Source of the DNA: Thermoplasmatales archaeon
Lineage (GTDB): Archaea > Thermoplasmatota > Thermoplasmata > Thermoplasmatales > GCA-001856825
Length of the DNA: 18,120 nucleotides
Reading direction: 5' to 3'
Assembly (NCBI GenBank): GCA_014874235.1
Contig: JACWAC010000005.1
Span: 1-18,120, forward strand
In this document: piece after piece, positions 1 through 6,295 of the stretch
Position numbering within the stretch: position 1 is the first letter of the stretch
Layout of the letters: each line of letters starts with the position of its first letter
Translations under genes and position numbers: made by a program
The notes under the pieces: generated by a model
What the model was told of the DNA's origin: nothing
Seen by the model: only the letters and a program-made list of their open reading frames with translations
The model's database searches: none

Positions 1-797
1 GGATTGCACAACTTTCAGCAACGGCAGGTCACGAAGTTGTAGCAACGGATGTCAGCAAAGCATTCTATGACAGAGCGGTCCTCTCAATGGGAAAGAGTCT
101 TGACAAACTGATTGAAAAAAAACTGATAAGTCAAGATAAAGCAGCAGTTCTCTCAAGGATAGTTTATACCGATGACGTGAGAAAATTCTCTGAGTGTGAC
201 ATTGTAATAGAAGCAGTCGTGGAGAATCTCAAGGAGAAGTTGGAATTCTTCAAGAAGATAGAACCTATCGTCTCATCCAATGCAATACTGGCATCGAATA
301 CATCGTCAATCAGCATAACTTCACTGGGAGCGGGCCTAAAGGATCCAACTAGGTTCCTTGGAATACACTTCTTCAACCCTGTTGCTCTGATGAATCTCAT
401 TGAGATAATCAAGGGAGTCAGGACGTCGAAGCAAGCAGTAGACCGCGCGACAGATTTCTCAAAGAGCGTTGGAAAGGAGTACGTGATTGTGAACGATTCA
501 CCGGGTTTCGTGACTACGAGGGTGATTGCGCTTCTCGTCAACGAAGGAGCTTTCGAGTATTCAGAGGGTCTAGCTTCAAGGGAGGACATAGACAAGGCAC
601 TCAAGTTGGGAGGTAACTTCCCGATGGGACCGCTTACGCTGGGAGATCTGATCGGTCTTGATACTGTCGTGAACATAATGGACGTTATGTACGATTCCTT
701 CAAAGATCCAAAGTTCAGGGCAGCACCGATACTGAGAAAGATGGTCGAGGCAGGAAGACTCGGAAGGAAAACGGGAGAAGGATTCTACAAGTACTGA
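1..797 (+). CDS. 3-hydroxyacyl-CoA dehydrogenase, 5'-truncated by window edge
   Basis: NAD-dependent oxidation of 3-hydroxyacyl-CoA to 3-ketoacyl-CoA (or the reverse), a cytosolic step of fatty acid or C4-CoA metabolism. The open frame runs in from the left edge; the first readable codons (from base 3) give IAQLSATAGHEVVATD, which is the Rossmann fold just after the usual GxGxxG loop, so only a handful of N-terminal residues should be missing. Downstream come the catalytic serine region LASNTSSIS (about 289-315), the catalytic histidine motif GIHFFNP (360-380) and the C-terminal dimerisation domain starting at SPGFVTTR and ending in GRKTGEGFYKY, all typical of the family. The ATG at 87 is internal, not the start. 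The gene is convergent with the DUF35/thiolase pair; all three plausibly act on acyl-CoA substrates, but a shared pathway is inference. Chain-length specificity cannot be read from sequence. Confidence 0.93.
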   Translation, partial: IAQLSATAGHEVVATDVSKAFYDRAVLSMGKSLDKLIEKKLISQDKAAVLSRIVYTDDVRKFSECDIVIEAVVENLKEKLEFFKKIEPIVSSNAILASNTSSISITSLGAGLKDPTRFLGIHFFNPVALMNLIEIIKGVRTSKQAVDRATDFSKSVGKEYVIVNDSPGFVTTRVIALLVNEGAFEYSEGLASREDIDKALKLGGNFPMGPLTLGDLIGLDTVVNIMDVMYDSFKDPKFRAAPILRKMVEAGRLGRKTGEGFYKY

Positions 798-893
798 TAA
801 CCATTCTTTCCCGGAACGAAATCGTAACAGGAGGATGGTCCGGGGAAGCCGATAAACTAACTTAACAACCTTTATTGAGGGGCGTCCATTCCA

Positions 894-908
894 ATCCAAA
901 ATTTGGAT
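894..908. repeat. short AT-rich inverted repeat between convergent genes
   Basis: Perfect 7-bp arms (ATCCAAA / TTTGGAT) separated by one base. It lies in the 135-bp gap between two converging genes, just beyond the T-rich tract that ends the minus-strand operon. It could reinforce termination or be chance; no function is claimed. Confidence 0.4.
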
Positions 909-910
909 AT

Positions 911-928
911 AAATTAAAAAAAATAAAG
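911..928 (-). terminator. T-rich archaeal terminator after the DUF35 gene
   Basis: Read on the minus strand this is CTTTATTTTTTTTAATTT, starting about five bases after the DUF35 stop codon. Oligo-T runs without a required hairpin are the usual intrinsic terminator in archaea. Confidence 0.6.
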
Positions 929-932
929 TTGG

Positions 933-1379
933 TTATTCGTCCGGTTCGGCCCAGACATCCGATGATCTAAACTCAGGTTCCCTGGAAATTCTCATTCTTA
1001 TCTTCATTCCCACCCTGACCTTGTTCATGTCCTTGATTTTAATTCTGGTCAGGAAGAGCGTGTCTGCTCCCTCCAGATCGACATAAACTAGCTGGAACGG
1101 AAGATCCTTCAGGAATTTCTCTCCAGAGAAGTGGAGCGTGGTGAAGGTGTGTATGGTTCCCTTTCCTGAGAGTTCAACCCACTTCGTCTCACCGAGGCAG
1201 TGTGGACAGTCGGACCTAGGCGGCAAGTAGGTCACTTTGCAGTGGTCACACCTTGTTGCCATCAGTTTTCCCGAAGGGAGCGATGTGAAGAATTTGCTCG
1301 TTCCTCCGTAGGAGTGTTTGTAAGCAATTTCGTACGGAGTCTTGATCACCAGTGGATCTATCGAATAAACTTCTGTCAT
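933..1379 (-). CDS. DUF35 zinc-ribbon/OB-fold acyl-CoA-associated protein
   Basis: Small (148 aa) soluble partner of a thiolase-fold enzyme. Residues about 40-65 form a rubredoxin-like zinc ribbon with C44-x2-C47 and C58-x2-C61; residues about 68-140 form the OB-fold (GKGTIHTFTTLHF, then QLVYVDLEGADTLFLTRI). In archaea such DUF35 proteins bridge acetoacetyl-CoA thiolase and HMG-CoA synthase, and in actinobacteria a DUF35 domain (ChsH2) pairs with the thiolase-fold aldolase Ltp2. The gene begins four bases after the thiolase-like gene ends. Its ATG is preceded by GAGGTGA, which overlaps the upstream TGA stop, so translation is probably coupled and the two products are likely a complex. Family assignment is firm; the reaction served depends on the partner, which is unusual. 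Confidence 0.9.
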   Translation of the reverse strand: MTEVYSIDPLVIKTPYEIAYKHSYGGTSKFFTSLPSGKLMATRCDHCKVTYLPPRSDCPHCLGETKWVELSGKGTIHTFTTLHFSGEKFLKDLPFQLVYVDLEGADTLFLTRIKIKDMNKVRVGMKIRMRISREPEFRSSDVWAEPDE

Positions 1380-1383
1380 GTTT

Positions 1384-2676
1384 TCACCTCTCCATCACAG
1401 TTGCGGTGACATACGTACCGGTTCCAGCATGAGAATGTATCAGTCCCCTCTCTGCATTCTTCACTTGCGTCTTGTTAGAGCCGTGGAATTTTCCAGAAAC
1501 CCCCTGCAGTTGCCAGAGCATTTCGACGGCCTGCATCACTCCAGTAGCGCCAACCGCGTGCATGCTCCCTATCAGTCCACCCGAAGGATTGACCGGCAGA
1601 TCTCCATCGATGGTTGTCACTCCCTGTTCTATGAGTTTTCCACCTTCTCCGTACTTTGCAAGGCCCAGGTCCTCGTATGTCTGAATCTCACTGCTCGTGT
1701 AAGCATCGTGCAGCTCAATAACGTCAAGCTGTTTTAGCGGGTTAGTGATACCAGCCATCTTGTAGGCCTGTCTTGCGGATTCTCTGCCGGCCAGGAATGA
1801 GTGCACACCTGGATACTCCAGCTTCCTGTACCATTCCTTATTTTCATGGGGAAGAACGGGTACTCCTCCCACCTTTCTGGCCCTGTCTCCGGCTCTCATT
1901 GCATCGGTTCCTGCACCGGTTCCGGTGATCCATATCGGAGTATCGGTAATTTTTTTCGCCTTCTCTTCAGACGCCAGTATCAGAACGGCCGCACCATCAC
2001 TCATGAGACATATATCAAGTCTCTTCAACGGAAATGCGACATAGGGAGATTTCAGAACGTCATCAACCGTAATTTTTCCCCCATCTTTCATTGCGAAGGG
2101 GTTCATTTTCGGATTGGTCTGGGCGAACTTGTTGTGCTGTGCATTATTTCTGTTCTTCACAGCCACCATCGCCATCTGCTCTTCAGTGGTCCCGAATTCC
2201 TCGATGTGTCTTTTGGCCATCAAGGCATAATAACCACTGTAAAATCCACCGATCGGAAAATCCCAGTCGGTATCAGAAGCGAGAGCTATAAACTCATTTC
2301 CCTTTGCAGTGTTCACTTCAGACATCTTTTCAAAACCAATTACCATCGCAACGTCCAATAGTCCAGACGCAACATGAGCATAAGCATCCCGTACAGCCAG
2401 TCCTCCTGTAGCACCACCACCTTCTATTCTCACCGATGGTTTGGGATTAAATCCAAGATAGTCCTGAATGATCGATCCGAAGAGAAGTTGGTTCTCAAAG
2501 TGATCAGAAAAATACGATACGATCGTTCCATCTATTTCATCCTTCGTTAGATTTATGTCGCTTTCAAAGAGGGCCATCCTTGCCGCCTCTGCAGCAAGTT
2601 CTTCCTGAGTCTTGTCTTTCCTGGCTTTTGAAAAATAAGTCAAACCGCCTGCTACTGCAGCTACTTTTCTGGGCAA
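1384..2676 (-). CDS. Thiolase-fold protein (SCPx/lipid-transfer type) lacking the nucleophilic cysteine
   Basis: A 430-aa member of the thiolase superfamily, closest by eye to the archaeal/SCPx branch usually labelled acetyl-CoA acetyltransferase. Recognisable blocks: RIEGGGATGG (83-92), DICLMSDGAA (221-230), ELHDAYTSSE (321-330), GLIGSMHAVGATG (367-379, H373 being the HxxGATG histidine) and HSHAGTG near the C terminus (414-420). In true thiolases the first block reads roughly VExxCASG with Cys as nucleophile; here the aligned residue is Gly88, and the only cysteine in the protein is C223. The codons there are GGT GGT GGT GCT. Classical thiolysis or Claisen condensation by a covalent acyl-Cys is therefore unlikely. 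The start is TTG: an in-frame TAG lies six codons upstream, no ATG occurs before about codon 34, and GGTGAT sits four bases before the TTG. It is first in an operon with the DUF35 gene. A thiolase-fold aldolase or CoA-binding scaffold are alternatives. Confidence 0.85.
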   Translation of the reverse strand: MPRKVAAVAGGLTYFSKARKDKTQEELAAEAARMALFESDINLTKDEIDGTIVSYFSDHFENQLLFGSIIQDYLGFNPKPSVRIEGGGATGGLAVRDAYAHVASGLLDVAMVIGFEKMSEVNTAKGNEFIALASDTDWDFPIGGFYSGYYALMAKRHIEEFGTTEEQMAMVAVKNRNNAQHNKFAQTNPKMNPFAMKDGGKITVDDVLKSPYVAFPLKRLDICLMSDGAAVLILASEEKAKKITDTPIWITGTGAGTDAMRAGDRARKVGGVPVLPHENKEWYRKLEYPGVHSFLAGRESARQAYKMAGITNPLKQLDVIELHDAYTSSEIQTYEDLGLAKYGEGGKLIEQGVTTIDGDLPVNPSGGLIGSMHAVGATGVMQAVEMLWQLQGVSGKFHGSNKTQVKNAERGLIHSHAGTGTYVTATVMER

Positions 2677-2710
2677 ACAATCACCATTTGGCTAAACCTT
2701 GATGGCTATT

Positions 2711-2725
2711 AAAATTTATTTTAAA
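2711..2725 (-). promoter_or_regulatory. TATA-like box for the thiolase/DUF35 operon
   Basis: Minus-strand TTTAAAATAAATTTT centred about 44 bases before the TTG start. With the usual archaeal spacing of about 26 bases from TATA to transcription start, the mRNA would have a leader of some 18 bases, enough to include the GGTGAT ribosome-binding site. The rest of the 172-bp gap up to the ABCE1 stop shows nothing else recognisable. Confidence 0.5.
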
Positions 2726-2848
2726 CGATCTAAGGGCGTGCCGTAATTCAAGGTAGCAACTACTGTCGAAAATAATAAACTTATTGTTAGGAAGTGCTCT
2801 TGAACAAAGCGATGAAGCTGAACCGGAGCTCCTGTCATTTTTTCCCGG

Positions 2849-4603
2849 CTAGTAATAGTAGTATTCGCCAACCTTCCTCTGTTCCGAGTCTAGTCTTGAA
2901 TCCGTCTTGTTTATCCTTGGCCTCTGAGTTTTCTCATCCCGCCTGAATGTTATGTTTAGGTTCCTCAGGAAGAGATTCATGCCTTCTTTGAGATTCAGTG
3001 GGCCGATGGATTGGCCGTTCCTTCCTCCCTCGCCTGTGAAGACTATCAGAGAGGTGGATATCAAGTCGATAAAATAGATGTCGTGGTCGACTACCATCAC
3101 CGCATTCTTGTTGTTCTCGGCGAACCTCTTGATCATTCTTGCAACTATCATTCTCTGGTCTGCATCCAGGTATGCGGATGGTTCGTCAAGGATGTAGACG
3201 TCTGCTTCTTTTCCAAGAGTCTTTGCAATATAGACCTTTTGAAGGTCTCCACCCGATAGCTCGGAAACGTTTGTGTCACCTAAGCTCTCAAGATTGAGGG
3301 GTCTCATGATATCGTTTTTGAACTGATTCTCTGCTACCCTGTCTCCGAGGCTCTTCTCAAGAAATTCCAATACCGGAATCCCAAAATCTGATTCCGGACT
3401 CTGGGGCTTGAAGGAGGTTTTAACGGAGTTTGAGATGGAACCACTATCGGGTGAAAGGTCCCCTGCAATCATTTTGACAAAGGTGGACTTACCTGTTGAG
3501 TTTGGTCCTATCACGCCGACGACCTGACCCCTCCTGAGTTCTCCCTGTTCGGTTTTCAGTTGAAAGTTGTCGAAACCCTTCGAAAGAGACGTCCAGAAAA
3601 TGAAGGGTACGAGACTCCTGTCCAGCTCTGGGGGTTTCTTTGAGAACTTGATTTCATAATCCCTGAATTTCATGTTCTCCTGTTTGATGTAGCCCTCGAG
3701 ATATGTGTTGATAGCCTGTCTGGTCACGTAGGAATTGCTCACAATTCCGTACCCCCTCGCTTCGCCATAGGTTAGGTATAGATAGTCCGTCATGAAATCA
3801 AGGATCGCAAGATCGTGCTCCACTACCATCACCTTTTTCGATTCAGCGAGTCTTCGCAGAACGCCTGCGATCTTAAGTCTCTGGGAGATGTCGAGGTAGG
3901 ATGATGGTTCATCAAAGAAGTAGAGGTCGGCAGGCTTCAGGAGTGCTGCAGTTATTGCAAGCAGCTGCAACTCTCCTCCCGAGAGATACTTCACGTCCTC
4001 TTCGTAGATCCCCCCGATTCCAATTTCTTCTAACTTCTTCTGGGCTCCGTCGCCGTATTGTTTAAGCAGATCCTTCACAGGGCCGGAGAAGTGTTTGGAG
4101 ATGGAGTCCACGTACTGTGGCTTCATCGATATTTTTAACTTGTCAGAATAGACCTTGTCCAGGTACTCCCCAAGGTAGGTACCCTTGTATCTCTCCAGCA
4201 CCTCCTCCTTACTCGTTTCTGCCTTTGAAAAGTTCGGAATCAGCGTGCCATTCAACACACTCAATATAGTCGTTTTACCCGTCCCATTCTGCCCGAGAAG
4301 GCCAATCACCCCCTTCATTTCCAGGGAAGGTAGACCGTAGAGGACGAAGCCGTTTGTTCCGTAGCGGTGCACTTCCTTCCCGTTCTGTCTCTCGGGGACC
4401 CCTATGATCTTGATGGCTTCGTATGGACATCGGTGAGCGCATATTCCGCAACCGATACAGAGTTCTTCGTGTATCTGCGGATAACCGCTCTCCATAAAGT
4501 CCACTGTCATGATGTCGTTCCTGACGGGTGGACAGTAATACTGACATTCTTGTCGACACTTCTTAAAGTGACACTTATCAAAATCAATAACTGCTACGTG
4601 CAT
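2849..4603 (-). CDS. rli1: ABCE1/Rli1 ribosome-recycling ATPase
   Basis: Soluble twin-ATPase that splits 70S ribosomes after termination together with aRF1/Pelota. The 584-aa chain has the full family layout. An N-terminal ferredoxin-like domain carries eight cysteines (C11, C16, C20, C24, C49, C52, C55, C59) for two [4Fe-4S] clusters. NBD1 has Walker A GQNGTGKT (104-111), signature LSGGE (207-211) and Walker B ending DE (231-232). A hinge is followed by NBD2 with GPNSTGKST (366-374), LSGGD (449-453) and ILDEP (471-475), and a conserved tail RPRINKTDSRLD...GEYYYY. There are no membrane segments, ruling out a transporter. Small departures from the usual consensus (QLLAI where QRxAI is common after LSGGE; GPNSTGKS in NBD2) are noted but should not abolish ATP binding. 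It starts six bases after the 138-aa upstream gene, so the two are cotranscribed. Its 3' flank shows no obvious T-rich terminator. Confidence 0.97.
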   Translation of the reverse strand: MHVAVIDFDKCHFKKCRQECQYYCPPVRNDIMTVDFMESGYPQIHEELCIGCGICAHRCPYEAIKIIGVPERQNGKEVHRYGTNGFVLYGLPSLEMKGVIGLLGQNGTGKTTILSVLNGTLIPNFSKAETSKEEVLERYKGTYLGEYLDKVYSDKLKISMKPQYVDSISKHFSGPVKDLLKQYGDGAQKKLEEIGIGGIYEEDVKYLSGGELQLLAITAALLKPADLYFFDEPSSYLDISQRLKIAGVLRRLAESKKVMVVEHDLAILDFMTDYLYLTYGEARGYGIVSNSYVTRQAINTYLEGYIKQENMKFRDYEIKFSKKPPELDRSLVPFIFWTSLSKGFDNFQLKTEQGELRRGQVVGVIGPNSTGKSTFVKMIAGDLSPDSGSISNSVKTSFKPQSPESDFGIPVLEFLEKSLGDRVAENQFKNDIMRPLNLESLGDTNVSELSGGDLQKVYIAKTLGKEADVYILDEPSAYLDADQRMIVARMIKRFAENNKNAVMVVDHDIYFIDLISTSLIVFTGEGGRNGQSIGPLNLKEGMNLFLRNLNITFRRDEKTQRPRINKTDSRLDSEQRKVGEYYYY

Positions 4604-4609
4604 CTCTAC

Positions 4610-5026
4610 CTAAACTTTCATTTTCCAGACGTCCTCTGGCAGTCCATCATAAATCATGGACTCGCTTGAGATAGGGTCCCCGGTCCTCACTCCATTGTTG
4701 AGGGCCAGCTTTCTGACATTTTCCGGTCTTATCAGCCAGTAGTGGATTCTCCATTCCCTCCCGTCAAAGAGTGTCGTCTCTTCCCTCTCTGTGTCCAGAA
4801 TTCCAAGGTCTTCTAGCATGTAGAATGCGTCCCTGTCCTCCGGTTCAAGCATGTTATCTATCACGTATCTGCTGTAGCCGAAGAAGTTGAGAACGTGAAA
4901 GGCTATGTCGTAGGCTTCCTGTTCGGTCATTCTTTTGCTCTGCCTGCTCATCCCATTCGATATTGCCCTAGCCATTAGGTCAACTGTAATAGGTCCTTCA
5001 GTGAATGTCTGTTCTACCAGAGTCAT
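4610..5026 (-). CDS. Uncharacterised 138-aa protein upstream of ABCE1 (possibly DUF6015-like)
   Basis: A soluble, acidic 138-aa protein without membrane segments or known catalytic motifs. Residues about 28-60 (KRMTEQEAYDIAFHVLNFFG) look like a helical bundle. The middle section, LEPEDRDAFYMLEDLGILDTE (about 61-81), followed by TTLFDGREWRIHYWLIR (about 85-101), looks like a winged-helix-type fold, with the recognition-helix/wing pattern 'ML-x2-LGIL...WRIHYW'. From memory this pattern resembles an archaeal family of unknown function, DUF6015, but I cannot confirm that here. It is the first gene of the operon and ends six bases before the ABCE1 start codon, with a palindromic TATA box just upstream. 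Tight linkage to ABCE1 suggests a translation-related or regulatory role; this is inference only. Confidence 0.8.
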   Translation of the reverse strand: MTLVEQTFTEGPITVDLMARAISNGMSRQSKRMTEQEAYDIAFHVLNFFGYSRYVIDNMLEPEDRDAFYMLEDLGILDTEREETTLFDGREWRIHYWLIRPENVRKLALNNGVRTGDPISSESMIYDGLPEDVWKMKV

Positions 5027-5059
5027 ACTAAGTCACTTGACTTTCATGTAAGTACAAAA

Positions 5060-5073
5060 AAGCTTATAAGCTT
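5060..5073 (-). promoter_or_regulatory. Palindromic TATA box of the 138-aa/ABCE1 operon
   Basis: AAGCTTATAAGCTT is a perfect 14-bp palindrome with a central TTATAA. It lies 34-47 bases upstream of the ATG at 5026, the right distance for a TATA box giving a very short leader. Because it is symmetric, direction must come from flanking BRE and start-site sequences. Confidence 0.55.
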
Positions 5074-5163
5074 GTTGTTTGGGTTGAGTCATATTTCAGG
5101 GGCTGTAAGTTGAGACATCAAAATTAAAATTTGGTGCTTCTGTATTGATGCTGTGTGTGCCTT

Positions 5164-5190
5164 ACCAGCGCCTTCCAGATGCACGCTGGT
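5164..5190. repeat. Inverted repeat (potential hairpin) in the divergent intergenic region
   Basis: ACCAGCG (5164-5170) and CGCTGGT (5184-5190) are perfect 7-bp complementary arms around a 13-base spacer. They are GC-rich within an otherwise AT-rich 258-bp gap between divergent operons. The rest of that gap (5027-5284) holds the two TATA-like boxes and no recognisable tRNA or other RNA gene. The repeat could be an operator or an RNA hairpin; it is too far from either start codon to be a simple ribosome-binding-site control element. Confidence 0.4.
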
Positions 5191-5234
5191 GATTTTCTGT
5201 TTCATCTTAATAGGAAATGTACTTTAATATTACA

Positions 5235-5249
5235 CCTATAATAAATACA
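5235..5249 (+). promoter_or_regulatory. TATA-like box for the 312-aa gene
   Basis: CCTATAATAAATACA centred about 43 bases before the ATG at 5285, in a strongly AT-rich block. No convincing SD precedes the gene, so a short-leader or weakly initiated transcript is likely. Confidence 0.4.
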
Positions 5250-5284
5250 TAAGATATTAATCTAAAGACCGCCTGACGGTTCGT

Positions 5285-6223
5285 ATGGTAGAATTCGACA
5301 GTGAAATGGTTGTCAGGTTCCAAGACATGAGATCCCCCATTAGTTACTTCTCTAAGGTTTACGGCTTCAACGGCTTCCTTAATTTCTACAAGAAGGGTGC
5401 GAAGACAGAATCGGTAGTCACGTTCCTGAGGGAGGGAAAGACGATGGATGAGCTCAGGAAAGCAATCAGATCCAAAGGCTACGAACTTGTGGACAGGAAA
5501 GGGGGAATCTCGATAGATGTGAAAGAGGAATGCTATGTCTGCGAGATGGTCGACTCACTGCTGAGCGTGAACAACGCGCTCATCGATGTGCCGATATTCG
5601 TCACCGAGGGAGACATAATTCTGAGAATCAAATTCTTCAAGTCGTCCACTGAACTCCAACGGATAGTGTTCAAGGACTCAGAAAACAGGGATTTCTTTAG
5701 CATTGACTACCTCGGACCGGTCAGAAGCGATAAGGAATGGCTGCTCGAGAACGAGAAGGGGTGGGAAATGAAGAAGCTCGTTTTCTACGTTATACCCAAA
5801 AACTCCTTCACCCTCAAATACGCAAAATCAAACAAGAACTTCACAGCCAGGATATCCGTGAGGAGCGTAGACAAGAATGGATTCCTGAACGTGTTCTACG
5901 AAGTGAATGGCGACTTTCCAGAGTGGGAGAGTACGCTCCAGAAGCAGGCAAAAGTATTCCAGCTTATTCACAAATCGGAATCTGGTTCCAAGGTCTTCCA
6001 TGCAGTAGTACCAGAACAAGGTATACTCATCGATCCGTACAAGATTTCAGACGTTGATCTTCCATTCAACTATTCTCTGGAGATATCAGGCGAAAAGTCG
6101 AAGGTTACCATGATATTTGAGAAGAGCAGCCTGGATTCGTTTTTCAGATCGATCGGCAGGGTCAAGGAACAGGAACTGCTGGATTCGCAACTCGAAATAA
6201 AATCGGTGGAGAAGTACCCGTAG
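5285..6223 (+). CDS. Hypothetical protein, 312 aa, soluble
   Basis: I do not recognise this family. The protein has no signal peptide and no membrane segment, is rich in Lys, Glu, Ser and Phe, and seems to be mixed alpha/beta. Residues about 15-75 include a possible small alpha/beta unit (SYFSKVYGFNGFLNFY, then EGKTMDELRKAIRSKGYELV). A CxxxxC-like cluster, C79 and C82 (ECYVCE), follows. Residues about 100-280 alternate beta-type strands. The C-terminal 30 residues are a charged helix (FFRSIGRVKEQELLDSQLEI). The start at 5285 follows a TATA-like box; a second ATG eight codons in (5306) is possible. It stands alone, with its own promoter, between a divergent ABCE1 operon and a secreted-protein gene with a separate promoter. 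It might be a sensory or regulatory protein, but nothing in the sequence proves that. Confidence 0.8.
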   Translation: MVEFDSEMVVRFQDMRSPISYFSKVYGFNGFLNFYKKGAKTESVVTFLREGKTMDELRKAIRSKGYELVDRKGGISIDVKEECYVCEMVDSLLSVNNALIDVPIFVTEGDIILRIKFFKSSTELQRIVFKDSENRDFFSIDYLGPVRSDKEWLLENEKGWEMKKLVFYVIPKNSFTLKYAKSNKNFTARISVRSVDKNGFLNVFYEVNGDFPEWESTLQKQAKVFQLIHKSESGSKVFHAVVPEQGILIDPYKISDVDLPFNYSLEISGEKSKVTMIFEKSSLDSFFRSIGRVKEQELLDSQLEIKSVEKYP

Positions 6224-6267
6224 GGCAATGAAAATTGTACTATTTTTCGAAAGTTGTACCAATAAAT

Positions 6268-6280
6268 AATTAATATAAGC
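6268..6280 (+). promoter_or_regulatory. TATA box of the secreted glycoprotein gene (leaderless)
   Basis: The AT-rich stretch ATTAATATAAGCA is centred about 22 bases before the ATG at 6296, and no SD lies between them. That spacing places transcription start at or within a few bases of the ATG, as in leaderless archaeal mRNAs. Confidence 0.55.
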
Positions 6281-6295
6281 ATCAGTCTTTGCACC

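Noticed and set aside
829..855. AGGAGG followed by ATG in the gap after the dehydrogenase
   Set aside because: The frame it opens ends after six codons (ATG 835, TAA 853-855), with only one base between SD and ATG; likely chance.
2849..4603. ABC transporter ATPase pair
   Set aside because: The eight-cysteine Fe-S domain, lack of membrane partners and the conserved tail identify ABCE1/Rli1.
5027..5284. tRNA or C/D-box RNA gene in the largest intergenic gap
   Set aside because: No acceptor stem with CCA-adjacent pairing, no T-loop GTTCRA motif, and no paired C (RTGATGA) and D (CTGA) boxes could be found on either strand.
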